Positions 28,377 to 37,883 of a DNA stretch of 64,000 bases are shown in pieces. Each line of letters begins with the position of its first letter. The stretch's first letter is position 1. The DNA comes from Siccirubricoccus sp. G192 (lineage in GTDB: Bacteria > Pseudomonadota > Alphaproteobacteria > Acetobacterales > Acetobacteraceae). A program made the translations under genes and the position numbers. The stretch spans positions 62,001-126,000 of the forward strand of contig NZ_JAHREN010000001.1 in assembly GCF_019084075.1 (NCBI RefSeq). The letters are read 5' to 3'. The notes beneath the pieces are model-generated. The model made no database searches. It was not told the origin of the DNA and saw only the letters and a program-made list of their open reading frames with translations.

Positions 28377-29635
28377 GCCCTGATGGCGGCGGCCTCCAGC
28401 AGCTGGCGGAGGTGCTGGAAGGCCGGTGGCAAAGCCCAGCCCTGGAGGGCCGCCGCCTGGTCGAGCGCGCCCGGCTTGGTTTCGAGCAGCGCCAGGTAGT
28501 GCAGCGGGTCGTAGACGAACTCGCCGTGGCCATAGGAGCGAGCGTGGCGGGCGATCGGCGCGCCGTCGCACAGGATCACCACCGCGTCGACGAAGCCCTT
28601 CACCAGCACCGTCTGGAACCCATGCGCGGTCGGCACCGAGTAGCCATTGCCGCGATAGCGGACCAGGGCAGTGGACGACACCCGCGCGCTGATCGTCTCG
28701 CAGGGCTCCAGGGCAACACCCGGCAGGTGCTGCAGCGCCGCCAGATCCGCTGCCAGACGCGTGCCGATCGTCTCGGCATGCCGGCCCGCCCGGTCGGACT
28801 GCCGCAGCCGGCAGCGCTCCGCCAGCATGGCGTTGAGCGCCTCGTAGCTAGCGGCGATCGGCACCGGAGTGAGGAAGTTAGAGCGGGCAAACTTCACCAG
28901 CCCCTCCACCTTGCCTTTGTCGTTCCCCTTGCCGGGCCGGCCAAACCGGTCCTGGAACAGGTAATGGCTGACCAGGCCGGTGAAGGCTCGCGTCCGCTCG
29001 CGCTTGCCGTCGCCGCAGATCCTGGCCACCGCGATCTTGAGATTGTCGTAGAGGATCGACAGCGGCACGCCGCCGAAGAAGGCGAAGGACGACACGTGCC
29101 CGTCGAGGAACGCCTCGGTCGTCTCGCGCGGGTAGGCCTTCACGAAGCAGGCGTCCGACTGTGGCAGGTCCAGGCAGAAGAAATGCACCTTCTGGCGAAC
29201 CCCGCCGATCACCGCCACCGCCTCACCGAAATCCACCTGGGCATGGCCGGGCGGGTGCGCCAATGGCACGAAAGTCTCCCGGCCACGCGCCCGCTGCCGT
29301 CGCACATGATCCTTCACCACCGTATAGCCGCCGCCATAGCCATGCTCGTCGCGCAGCCGCTCGAAGATCCGCTTGGCCGTATGCTGCTGCTTGGGCGGAG
29401 CCGCCCGGTCTGCCTCCAGGATCGCCTCGATCACCGGGGTCAGCGGCCCCAACTTGGGCTTGTCGGCCGGCTTGGTCCGCACATACCCCGGCGGCGCCGA
29501 GTATCGGCACATCTTGGCAACCGTGTCCCGGCTCAGCCCAAAAACCCGGGCCGCCTCCCGCCGGCTGTGACCCTCCATGAAAACAAACCGCCGGACCGCC
29601 GCGTAGGTCTCCACCACAAACATCTCCCGGCGCAT
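28377..29635 (-). pseudogene. istA: IS21 transposase IstA, C-terminally truncated
   Basis: About 420 residues of IstA are present. There is an N-terminal helix-turn-helix (EGHSRREAARVFGLSRDTVA), then a DDE integrase core with HAQVDFGEAVAVI, VPLSILYDNLKIAV and KGKVEGLVKFARSNFL, then a beta-barrel segment (RYRGNGYSVPTAHGF). The homologous part ends at FQHLRQLLEA near 28385, about 80 residues short. The open frame runs on to 28277 into IS110 sequence. IstB, the ATPase partner, is missing, so transposition is not expected. Confidence 0.85.
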
Positions 29636-29740
29636 CCCCTGATCCCTCAGGGCATCCGCCTACCACTGGCCGGGTTTTACACCGCCCGCAGCCGCATCAT
29701 GCCGCCGCTCCAGTGGCCGACTTTCTCTCCGCCGCGCACA
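28377..29740 (-). mobile_element. IS21-family element, right side deleted
   Basis: The left end is intact. Read from 29740 on the minus strand it begins TGTGCGCGGCGG and carries the repeated internal motif GTCGGCCACTGG / CCGGCCAGTGG typical of IS21 transposase-binding sites. istA follows. The element breaks off near 28377 inside istA, so istB and the right end are gone. The left tip lies within an IS66-type transposase gene, showing that IS21 inserted into an older IS66 copy. Confidence 0.8.
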
Positions 29741-30633
29741 GCCCAGGTCGCCTGGTTCGCAAAGACGCGCTGCGGATGGCCTTCCAGGCGGGCGATCACC
29801 GGCCCGGCCAGGGCGCGCTCGCGCATGTAGGCCAGCGCCTCGGCGTTCACCACGTAGTCGCCGTGCCCGGCCCGCAGCAGCTCCAGGAAGTTCAGCCGGC
29901 TCTTGCTGGCCGTGGTGCCGAACCAGGCGAAGTGGGCGTTGCCGATCTGCGTACAGGCGCCGTTCACCGCCCGGTGCCGCGCGCCCGTATCGTCAACCGT
30001 GATCCAGGCCGCGCTCGCCAGTCCGGCTCGCAGCACCTCCTGGCTCTCGTCCAGGAACGGCTGCTGACCGGCGATCAGCAGGCGCATGACCTGCCGTTTG
30101 GAGATGGCGATCCCAACCGCCCACAGCTGCGCCACCAGCCGCGGCACGGTGGTCTGCCCCTGATGGTACTGGGCGAGCACGTAGCGCCGGAGTTCGGGGC
30201 CGAAATGGCCATCCACCCCGCCCGGCAAGCGCGCAACGACCAGCCGCCCCTCCGGCGTCAGCCAGCGCTCGCGCCGGTAGCACACCGCCTCCGTCCGCAT
30301 GATGAGGTCCTGCACCAGGAAGTCCTGGTAGCCCTGGAACCGCGAGCCGGGCGGCACCGTGGCCCGCAGCACCCGCGCCTCCACCGCCACCCGCGGCACC
30401 ACCTTGCCGCGGCCACGACGGTCGGGGCGCTCGCGCGGCGGCGTCGGCTCGCTCGCCTGCTCCATCCCGCTCGGCTTGATCGCGGGCCGACCCTTCAGTC
30501 CCTTGAGGCGGGCGATCTCCTCGCGCTGCGCCGCCACAATCCGCTCGAGCTCCGCCACCTCGCCGAGCAGGGCGCTGACCAGCGCCTTCAGCTCGGCCGG
30601 CGACAGCGTGTCAGGATCGGCAGGCGGGACCAT
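29741..30633 (-). pseudogene. IS66-type transposase, C-terminally truncated
   Basis: About 298 native residues from ATG 30633. There is an N-terminal coiled coil (LGEVAELERIVAAQREEIAR), a basic linker, and a DDE-type core with WITVDDTGARHRAVNG, AHFAWFGTTASKSRLNFLEL and a QYHQGQTTVPRLVAQLW segment. The IS21 tip at 29740 replaces the C-terminus, and the frame continues to 29677 in IS21 sequence. The catalytic set is incomplete, so the enzyme is inactive. Confidence 0.8.
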
Positions 30634-30709
30634 GCTCCCGAGGGAATCAGACCAGCCGACACCTGGGAAGGGCAAACCGCACCCTCGCAACAGGTTTTGC
30701 CCCACTTAC
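29741..30709 (-). mobile_element. IS66-type element, right side lost
   Basis: The left tip read from 30709 on the minus strand is GTAAGTGGGGCAAAAC, like the GTAA tips of IS66-family elements. The transposase gene starts 76 bp inside. The other end is replaced by the IS21 element at 29740. The tip falls at the 3' end of the AraC-type regulator, so this copy trimmed or replaced the last codons of that gene. Confidence 0.65.
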
Positions 30710-31526
30710 ACGGTCATCCGGTAACCTCGTGCGGACACTCAGATTCGCCGAACGTCCGCGCATATAGGCCTGGGGACCGCAGCCCATTTCGGTGCGGAAC
30801 GCATACACGAAGGCTGAGGTCGAGCCGTAGCCGAGCTCCATGGCCGTCTGCGTCACACTCAGGCTGCCGCCCAGCAGCTCGATGGCCTTGAACAGCCGCA
30901 GGCGGCGGCGCCAGGAGCGCAGGCTCATGCCCAGTTCCGCCTCGAAACGGCGCGCCAGGGTCCGCCCCGACATCCCGAGTTCCTGGCCCCATTCCTCCGG
31001 CCCGCGGGCATCGGATGGGTCGGCGTAGAGGGCCTCACAGAGTTTCGCCAGGGCGCCTGTGCGCGGCCAGGGGAGGGCGCCCGGGAGGGGCTGCGCGCGC
31101 CGGAGTTGGTCGAGGATCAGACGCGTGACGCGGCCGGCGTAGCCGTCGCGGTCCCCCCTGGGCTTCGATCTCGGCCACCTCGATGATGAGGGCCTGCAAC
31201 AGTGGCGTTACAGCGAAGACGGTCGGGCTTTCCGGGAGACCTTGGCCGGCCTCGTCGGCGATCCAGAGGCTGCGGAACTCCGCCCCGAGCAGCGTGCCCA
31301 CCCGGTGCCGCAGGCCGGTCGGCAGCCACACGGCCTGCTCCGGCGAGATCACGAAGGAGCGCCTTTCGACGGCCACGGTGAGCACCCCGGAGATCGCATA
31401 GACCACCTGGTGCCAGCGGTGCGCGTGCTCCGGGAAATAGTGGCGCGCGGGGATGGACTGCGCGCGAATGGTCATCGGCCTGGGGGGAGACAGTCCGGGT
31501 GGTGCTGCGATGGTCTCCCAATCCAT
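30710..31526 (-). CDS. AraC-family regulator, one frameshift, 3' end at IS66 junction
   Basis: About 270 aa. The N-terminal cupin sensor (HYFPEHAHRWHQVVYAISGV, then RSFVISPEQAVWLPTGLRH) is followed by the two-helix AraC DNA-binding domain (MSGRTLARRFEAELGMSLRS, then LGYGSTSAFVYAFRTEMG). The frame shifts in a C6 run at 31153-31158 (one base extra on the minus-strand G-run, after AEIEAQG). The helix-turn-helix is complete, but the tail reads on into the IS66 tip at 30709, so the natural stop is lost. It is divergent from the TPR-MFS pair and is likely to control it through the 174-bp spacer, a usual arrangement. Confidence 0.82.
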
Positions 31527-31700
31527 GGCCAGCCTCTAGTTTGGCTGATATTATACATGGATTGTCAGGCCGTCGAAAGACAGCCATCGGGAGAGGGGTT
31601 ACTCTCGGCTTTGGGTGGCGCACTGCCTTTGCCAGTTGGCCGGATCAGCCGGGGGCCACCGCCCCAGAGCCCGCACCAATCCTAGAACGAGGAAACCACC

Positions 31701-33021
31701 ATGGCCTGCCCCGACCGCCGCGGCCTGCCACTCTCGACCACCTCCGACCTCGCGGCCGAGCGCTACCGGGAGGGGGTAGACCTGCTGCTTTCGGCTTGGC
31801 CAGGCGCAGCGGAAGCTCTCGACGAGGCGATCGCCGCCGATCCGGACTTCGCCCTCGCCCAGGCCGCGCGTGCCCGCCTGCATGCGATCCGTGCCGAGCC
31901 GGCCGAAGCCCGGGCGCGGATCGCAACCGCCGCGGGGGCCGTCGCCCGCAATGGGACGGAGCGCGAGCGCAGCCATGTCGAGATCCTCTCCCTGGCCATC
32001 CATGGCAAGTCGGCGAAGGCGCTGGAGCGCGCGCTCGCCCATCTCGAAACCCGGCCCCGCGACGTGCTGATTCTCTCGCTGCCCCTCGGCGCCTTCGGGC
32101 TCTTTGCCTTCTCCGGCATGGCGGACCACGATCAGGCACGCGTGGATCTGTGCGAGCGCCACGCCCGGCATTTCGACACCGACGACTGGTGGTTCCTGAC
32201 CTATCGCGGCTGGTCGCATACCGAGAACGGCGCAGTGGCGCGGGGCCGGGCGCTGACGCAGCGCGGCCACGAGCTGCGCAATGCCAATGCCAACGCCGTG
32301 CATGCCCTCGCGCATGCCATGTTCGAGGGCGGCTCGGGCGCGGAGGCGGAACGGCTGATCGGCGGCTGGCTGCCGGGCTATGACCGCAGCGGCCCGCTGC
32401 ATGGCCACATCGCCTGGCATTCGGCGCTCGTCGCGCTGGAGCGCGGCGACACGGCGGAGGCGCTGGCGCTCTACGCGGCGCATGTGCAGCCCTCGGCCTC
32501 GGCGGCGCTGCCGATCAACGTGGTGAGCGATACCGCCTCCTTCCTGTGGCGGCTGCAGGCCTACGGCCATGCCGTGCCGGCGGGGCTCTGGGAGGCGGCG
32601 GCGGCCTATGCCGCGCCGGTCTATCCCAAGGCCGGCTTGGCCTTCGCCGATATCCACATGGCCCTGCTCGAGGCGGCGGCCGGCAACAGGGAGGCGGTGG
32701 AGCGCCGTGCCGCCGCGCTGACGGCCCTCGTCGAGGCCGGGACCATGGCCACCGGACCGGTGGTGCCCGCGATCTGCCGCGCCGCCCTCGCCTTCGCGGA
32801 GGGGGAATTATGCCGGCTGCGCGCGCCTGCTCGAACCCGTGGCGGTGGAGGCGGTGCGCATCGGCGGCAGCGGCGCCCAGCGCAAGATCGTCGAGGACAT
32901 GCTCCTCCTCGCCCTGATGCGCAGCGGCGCGGCCGGGAAGGCGCGCGCGCTGCTCGACCTACGCCTGCACCGCCGGCCCTCGCCGCGCGACGCCGCCTGG
33001 CGCGGCCAACTCACAGCTTGA
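31701..33021 (+). CDS. TTC38-like tetratricopeptide repeat protein, one frameshift
   Basis: About 439 aa after repair. It is an all-helical TPR protein with the TTC38-type pattern: PLSTTSDLAAERYREGVDLL at the start, ALDEAIAADPDFALAQAARA, DDWWFLTYRGWSHTENGAV and HALAHAMFEGG. The frame changes at 32801-32809, where GGGGGAATT probably has one G too many, before the tail CARLLEPVAVEAVRIGGSGA. TTC38 proteins are presumed scaffolds with no known reaction. The MFS gene starts 11 bp downstream, so they form one transcript opposite the AraC gene. Confidence 0.8.
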
Positions 33022-33032
33022 GAAACGCGACC

Positions 33033-34259
33033 ATGTCCCATGCCGAAACCGCCCCGGCCGTGCTCCCCGCCGCGGCCCAGCCCCGATACGCCTCGGGCAA
33101 TATCGCACGGCTCGCCATCGCGCAGGCGCTGGCCGGCGCGAATTCGACGGTCGTCTACGCGACGGGCGCCATCGTCGGCAACATGCTCGCACCCGACAAG
33201 GCGCTGGCGACGCTGCCCATCTCCATCTTCGTGGTCGGCATGGCGGCCTGCACGCTGCCGGCCGGTGCCATCGCGCGGCGCCACGGCCGCCGCGCCGCCT
33301 TCCTGGCCGGGACGGGGTGCGGGGTGCTGGTCGGGCTGCTCGCGGCCCTCGCGGTGGTGCTGGGGTCCTTCTGGCTGTTCTGCCTGGCCACCTTCTTCGG
33401 CGGCGCCTATGCAGCGGTGGTGCTGTCCTTCCGCTTCGCGGCAGCGGATGGCGTGCCGGCCGCGCGGCGCCCGCGCGCGCTCTCGCTGGTCATGGCGGGC
33501 GGCGTCTTCGCCGGGGTGATCGGCCCGCAGCTGGTCACCCACACCATGGATTTGTGGCCGCCCTACCTGTTCGCGGCCACCTTCCTGGCGCAGGCCGGCG
33601 TGGCGGCGCTCTGCGCCCTCGTGCTGCTCGGCGTCCGGCTGCCCATGCTGTCGGCCGCCGAGATGGCCGGCGGGCGGCGGCTTGCCGTCATCGCGCGCCA
33701 GCCGCGCTTCGTCACCGCGGTGATCTGCGGCGTCGTCTCCTACCTGCTGATGAACTTCCTGATGACCGCCGCGCCGCTGGCGATGCGGCTCTGCGGCCTG
33801 TCACAGGAATCGGCCAATCTTGGCCTGCAATGGCATGTCATCGCGATGTATGCGCCGAGCTTCTTCACCGGCCGGCTGATTACCCGCTTCGGCGCGCCGC
33901 GCGTGGTGGCCGCCGGCCTGATGCTGATCGGCACTGCCGCCGTGGCTGGGCTGCTGGGGCAGGGGGTCGCGCATTTCTGGTGGAGCCTGATCCTGCTCGG
34001 CCTCGGCTGGAACTTCGGCTTCGTGGGCGCCTCGGCGCTGGTGCTGGAATGCCATCGGCCGGAGGAGCGGACGCGGGTGCAGTCGCTCAACGACTTCATC
34101 ATCTTCGGCATGATGGCGCTGGGCTCCTTCGCCTCGGGCGGGCTGCTGACCGCCTATGGCTGGGACACGGTGCTCTGGGTCTCCTTCGCCCCGCTCGCGC
34201 TCGCCGTCGCGGCGCTGGCGGCCGGCGCGGCCCTCCGGCCCGGCCGCGTGGCGAGCTGA
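33033..34259 (+). CDS. Major facilitator superfamily transporter
   Basis: 408-aa inner-membrane transporter with about twelve hydrophobic helices. The A-like motif between helices 2 and 3 is GAIARRHGRRAAF, and the central loop contains a basic stretch. Helices at the end include SASALVLE-like and FIIFGMMALGSFASGGLL. It resembles YbfB/DHA-type drug or sugar exporters, but the substrate is unknown. Start MSHAETAPAV at 33033, 11 bp after the TPR gene. Pairing with an AraC regulator and TPR protein suggests inducible export. Confidence 0.87.
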   Translation: MSHAETAPAVLPAAAQPRYASGNIARLAIAQALAGANSTVVYATGAIVGNMLAPDKALATLPISIFVVGMAACTLPAGAIARRHGRRAAFLAGTGCGVLVGLLAALAVVLGSFWLFCLATFFGGAYAAVVLSFRFAAADGVPAARRPRALSLVMAGGVFAGVIGPQLVTHTMDLWPPYLFAATFLAQAGVAALCALVLLGVRLPMLSAAEMAGGRRLAVIARQPRFVTAVICGVVSYLLMNFLMTAAPLAMRLCGLSQESANLGLQWHVIAMYAPSFFTGRLITRFGAPRVVAAGLMLIGTAAVAGLLGQGVAHFWWSLILLGLGWNFGFVGASALVLECHRPEERTRVQSLNDFIIFGMMALGSFASGGLLTAYGWDTVLWVSFAPLALAVAALAAGAALRPGRVAS

Positions 34260-34293
34260 CCCGCACGGCCTGCGGTCGCCGGCACCCGGTACC

Positions 34294-34383
34294 GACGACC
34301 GGTTCACCTTCGCCCCGCCGGGCACCTACGGCTACTTCCGCTCCCTGCACCCGCGCATGCAGGAGATGGTGGCCGTGCAATGA
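34294..34383 (+). pseudogene. Cupredoxin C-terminal relic
   Basis: Twenty-nine codons and a stop read FTFAPPGTYGYF then RSLHPRMQEMVAVQ, the C-terminal copper loop of an amicyanin/plastocyanin-like protein. The normal loop is C-S-L-H-P-x-M; here the copper-binding Cys is replaced by Arg (CGC), while His and Met remain. No N-terminal part is present upstream, where the MFS gene ends 34 bp earlier. A decayed remnant. Confidence 0.6.
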
Positions 34384-34506
34384 CCGCAGTTCCTTGCTTG
34401 TGGACGCGAGGTGCGTAGCGCCGCGGAGCGGATGGCTGGGTGGGTTGCACGGTGCCGCCTGGCGCAGCCGCGGTCCTCCCGGACCGAAGCCGCGCCGTTG
34501 CGGTGG

Positions 34507-35514
34507 TCAGTCGATCCGCGCTCCGGATGCCCGGACCAGCTGCGCGAAGAGCGCCGCCTGCTCGGTGCGGAAGGCGGCGAGGTCCTCGGGGCTGGTCCAC
34601 CAGGTCGTGCCCCCGTTCTCCGCAAACCGCCGGATCAGCTCCGGGTCCTGCAGCGCCCGCCTGGTGAGGGCCGAGAGCCGCTGCACCACCGGCCGTGGCA
34701 AACCTGCCGGCCCGACGAGGCTGCCCCAGGAGGTGATCTCGAAGCCAGGGTAGAATTCCGTCATGGCCGGGACGCCGGGCAGGGCCTCGTTGCGCTCGGC
34801 ACCCGTCACCGCCAGCGCCCGCACCTTGCCGTCGCGGACGGCGCCTATCGCGGTCGGGACGTTGTCGAACATCATCTGAACCCGCCCGCCCATCAGGTCC
34901 ACCATCGCCGGTGCGCCGCCCCGGTAGGGCACATGGATGATGTCGAGCCCCGCCTTCTGCTTGAACAGCTCCATCGTCAGGTGCGGGGTGGTGCCGGAGC
35001 CGCCCGATCCATAGACGTATTTCCCGGGATTGGCCTTCACCAGCGCCACCAGTTCCGGCACGCTCCGCACCGGCAGGGCCAGGTTGCAGAACAGCAGGTT
35101 CGGCACCTGCCAGATGCCCGAGATAAAGGTGAAGTCCTTTGCGGGATCGTATGGCAGGCTTGGATAGAGGGACGGCGCGACGGAGAGCGACGCGACGCTG
35201 CCCAGCCCGACCGTGTAGCCGTCCGGCGCCGCATGCGCGATTGCGGCCTGGCCGACCGTGCCGCCGGCGCCGGCACGGTTCTCGACGATGAATTGCTGCC
35301 CGGCCAATTCGCTCATCTTCGAGCAGTAGAGCCGCGACATGACATCGGTCGCGCCGCCCGGCGCAAAGAGATTGATGTAGCGCACCGGCTGGGCGGGCCA
35401 ATCCGTGTCGGCTCCGTATGCCGCCCTGGTGCCCGCCGCCGCAAGCCCCGATGCGGCCAATGCGAACGCAGCCCGCCGCCGCAGCGGGCGGGTGCCCAAC
35501 CTCCCATGATCCAT
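34507..35514 (-). CDS. Bug-family tripartite tricarboxylate receptor
   Basis: 335-aa periplasmic receptor. A twin-arginine-like signal (RRRAAFALAASGLAAAG) is cut near AAYGADTD. Signature parts are PVRYINLFAPGGATDVMSR, VENRAGAGGTVGQAAIAHA, HVPYRGGAPAMVDLMGG and GPAGLPRPVVQRL. It lies alone, without TctA/TctB genes. It converges with the cupredoxin relic and is divergent from the next receptor gene. Frame intact; ligand unknown. Confidence 0.9.
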   Translation of the reverse strand: MDHGRLGTRPLRRRAAFALAASGLAAAGTRAAYGADTDWPAQPVRYINLFAPGGATDVMSRLYCSKMSELAGQQFIVENRAGAGGTVGQAAIAHAAPDGYTVGLGSVASLSVAPSLYPSLPYDPAKDFTFISGIWQVPNLLFCNLALPVRSVPELVALVKANPGKYVYGSGGSGTTPHLTMELFKQKAGLDIIHVPYRGGAPAMVDLMGGRVQMMFDNVPTAIGAVRDGKVRALAVTGAERNEALPGVPAMTEFYPGFEITSWGSLVGPAGLPRPVVQRLSALTRRALQDPELIRRFAENGGTTWWTSPEDLAAFRTEQAALFAQLVRASGARID

Positions 35515-35835
35515 TTTTGCCTCCCAGTCCGCCCGGCTCGTGTCTCGGCCGGATCTGCCGAGGCTTATAGGCCCGGGCCGGAAGCGGATGCGGACACAGC
35601 CGCGTGCTTCGCCCCGTCGCGCAACCTACCAGGAAGTGAACCCGCTCGCGGCCGGCCGCACGGCAAGGTGGGGCCGCGGGCCGGGAGACCCGCGCCGGTG
35701 CAATTCGCCCATTCGGCCAAACCCGCAACAAGCCTGCCGCGGCGAAGCGCTGGTCCGCGCCAAGCCCAGGGCATCCGGGTGCGGAGCCGCAGAGCGGGTT
35801 GCATCGAAGCAAGGCGCAGGGAGGCGCAACGGGAC
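35515..35835. other. 321-bp divergent intergenic region
   Basis: Lies between two divergently transcribed receptor genes and must hold both promoters. It is GC-rich throughout. I see no clear -35/-10 pair, operator palindrome or small gene. Confidence 0.4.
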
Positions 35836-37434
35836 ATGAACAGGACATGGCAGGCCGCGGCCCTGGCCACCGCGACGGCCTTGACGGCCCCGGTGGCGGC
35901 GACTTCGCAGGATCTGACGATGGCGGTCGGCGCCGTCGTCGGCTCGCTCGACCCGCATTTCTACAATGTCGGGCCGAACAACGCGATGGCGAGCATGCTG
36001 TTCAGCCGCATGCTGGAGACGGACACCCAGGCGCGGGTGGGGCCTGGCCTGCTCGAGAGCTGGCGCCTGCTCGCCGACGACACCTGGGAATTCAAGCTGC
36101 GGCCAGGCGTGCGCTTCCACAATGGCGCCGGATTCACCGCCGAGGATATCGCCTTCACCGTGGCGCGCCTCCCGACCATCGTGAACAGCCCGGGCTCCTT
36201 CACCACCTATACCCGCTCGATCCAGGCCGTGGAGGTGGTGGACCCCTTGACCATCCGCATCCGCACCAAGGGCCCCTATCCGGCGCTCCTGGTCGACCTC
36301 GCGCGGCTGCCGGTGGTGGACCGGGAGACGCACCAGAACGCCACGACCGATGACTTCAATGCCGGGCGCGCCGCGATCGGCACGGGTCCCTTTCGCCTCG
36401 TCGAGCACCGCCCGGGCGACCGCATCCTCCTCGGGCGCAACGAGGAATACTGGGGCGAGAAGCCTGCCTGGCGGCGCGTGGACTATCGCATGGTCACCAA
36501 TGATGCCTCGCGCACGGCCGCCCTGCTGGCCGGCGATGCCGATTTCATCGACCAGGTGCCCACCAGCGATGTCGCCCGGCTGCGCCATGACCAGCGGGTG
36601 GTGATCTCGGAGGTCGACAGCCTCCGGAACATGTTCATCGTCTACGACCATTCGCGCGACGGCGCATCGCCCTTCATCACGGACAATGAGGGCCGGCCAC
36701 TGGAGCGGAATCCGCTCCGGGATCTGCGCGTACGGCGGGCGCTGTCACTGGCGATCGACCGGCAGGCGATCGTCGAGCGGGTGATGGAGGGTGTCGCTGC
36801 GCCGACCATGCAGTTCGTGCCGCCGGGGGTCTACGGCTATGTGCCGGACCTGCAACCGCCGCGCCCCGACCCGGAGGCGGCGCGCCGGCTGCTGGCCGAG
36901 GCGGGCTTCCCGGACGGCTTCCGCCTGACGCTGCACGGTTCGAACGACCGCTACCCGAATGATGGGCGCACCATCCAGGCGGTCGGCCAGATGTGGGCGC
37001 GCGTCGGGGTTCGCACCCAGGTCGAAGCGGTCCCCTTCAGCAGCTTCATCGGCAAGGCCAGCCGGCAGGAATACTCGGTCTGGCTGGCTTCCTGGGGCAG
37101 TTCCACCGGCGAGACCTCGGCGGCGATGCGCTCGGTGCTGGCGACCTATGACCGGCAGCGGGGCCTCGGCGCGGTCAACCGGGGCCGGTACTCCAACCCC
37201 GAATTCGACCAGCGCCTGCTTGTGGCGATGCGGGAGATGGATGACGAGCGGCGCGAGCGGCAGTTGCAGGACGCGATGCGCTTCGTGATGGCCGATGAGC
37301 CGATCACGCCGCTGCACATGCTGAAGAATGTCTGGGCGATGCGCCGCGGGCTGACGCATGCCGCGCGTGCCGACGAACTGACCCGGGCCCAGGACGTCCA
37401 TCCGGCGGCCACGGGCACGGCTCCGGCACGCTGA
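35836..37434 (+). CDS. ABC transporter solute-binding protein, family 5
   Basis: 532-aa periplasmic receptor of the dipeptide/nickel/oligopeptide class. The signal peptide is MNRTWQAAALATATALTAPV, cut near AATSQDLT. Family hallmarks are WEFKLRPGVRFHNGAGFTAE, GTGPFRLVEHRPGDRILLG, RVRRALSLAIDRQAIVERVM and RLTLHGSNDRYPNDGRTIQA. The start ATG is at 35836. No permease or ATPase genes follow; the next genes are the converging oxidase operon. The ligand is unknown. Confidence 0.9.
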   Translation: MNRTWQAAALATATALTAPVAATSQDLTMAVGAVVGSLDPHFYNVGPNNAMASMLFSRMLETDTQARVGPGLLESWRLLADDTWEFKLRPGVRFHNGAGFTAEDIAFTVARLPTIVNSPGSFTTYTRSIQAVEVVDPLTIRIRTKGPYPALLVDLARLPVVDRETHQNATTDDFNAGRAAIGTGPFRLVEHRPGDRILLGRNEEYWGEKPAWRRVDYRMVTNDASRTAALLAGDADFIDQVPTSDVARLRHDQRVVISEVDSLRNMFIVYDHSRDGASPFITDNEGRPLERNPLRDLRVRRALSLAIDRQAIVERVMEGVAAPTMQFVPPGVYGYVPDLQPPRPDPEAARRLLAEAGFPDGFRLTLHGSNDRYPNDGRTIQAVGQMWARVGVRTQVEAVPFSSFIGKASRQEYSVWLASWGSSTGETSAAMRSVLATYDRQRGLGAVNRGRYSNPEFDQRLLVAMREMDDERRERQLQDAMRFVMADEPITPLHMLKNVWAMRRGLTHAARADELTRAQDVHPAATGTAPAR

Positions 37435-37450
37435 GGGGGGGCGCTGCAAG

Positions 37451-37503
37451 CCGGTGCCGAAAGCCCGGCCGGAGGTGGCCGGGGCCGGGCCGGCTTCGGC
37501 GCC
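37451..37503. terminator. Inverted repeat between converging receptor and oxidase genes
   Basis: GGTGCCGAAAGCCCGGCC on the left pairs imperfectly with GGCCGGGCCGGCTTCGGCGCC on the right, ending a few bases before the coxD stop. It separates two converging transcripts and probably ends both. No T-tract. Confidence 0.5.
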
Positions 37504-37508
37504 GCCCA

Positions 37509-37883
37509 TCAGAAGGCCCGCTGCCCCGTTGCCTGCTGCGGCGCCGTGACCTGCGGCGTCACCGTGCCGGGCTGGGTCGGGGCGGCGCGTGTCAGCACAT
37601 CGGCGAAGGTCAGGGTGAACAGGAAGGCCATGAAGACCAGCGCCGCGGAGGCGGCGAGGCGCAGCAGCGGATTCGGCCGCCGCAACTGCATGAAGAACAG
37701 CACCACCAGCGTCGCCTTGGCCACCGCGATGGCGAGCGAGAGCACGAGGTTGAATCGGCCGAGCGGGAGATAGGCCCCGGCAGCCGTGCCGGCGAGCAGC
37801 GCCATCAGCCCCACCCAGACCGGCAGGATGCGGTGCCAGATCGCGCCCGCATTCCGCGGCAGGTTCTCGCCGAGCCCGGTCAC
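37509..37883 (-). CDS. Cytochrome c oxidase subunit IV (CoxD/CyoD-like)
   Basis: 124-aa membrane protein with three hydrophobic segments: ILPVWVGLMALLAGTAAGA, FNLVLSLAIAVAKATLVVLF and LLRLAASAALVFMAFLFTL. Together with HR before the first segment and FMQLRR after the second, this matches small subunit IV of aa3/bo3 oxidases. It begins at GTG 37883, overlapping the subunit III stop by 4 bp (GTGA), and ends the twelve-gene respiratory operon. A Gln/Pro/Thr-rich tail follows the last helix. Confidence 0.8.
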   Translation of the reverse strand: MTGLGENLPRNAGAIWHRILPVWVGLMALLAGTAAGAYLPLGRFNLVLSLAIAVAKATLVVLFFMQLRRPNPLLRLAASAALVFMAFLFTLTFADVLTRAAPTQPGTVTPQVTAPQQATGQRAF

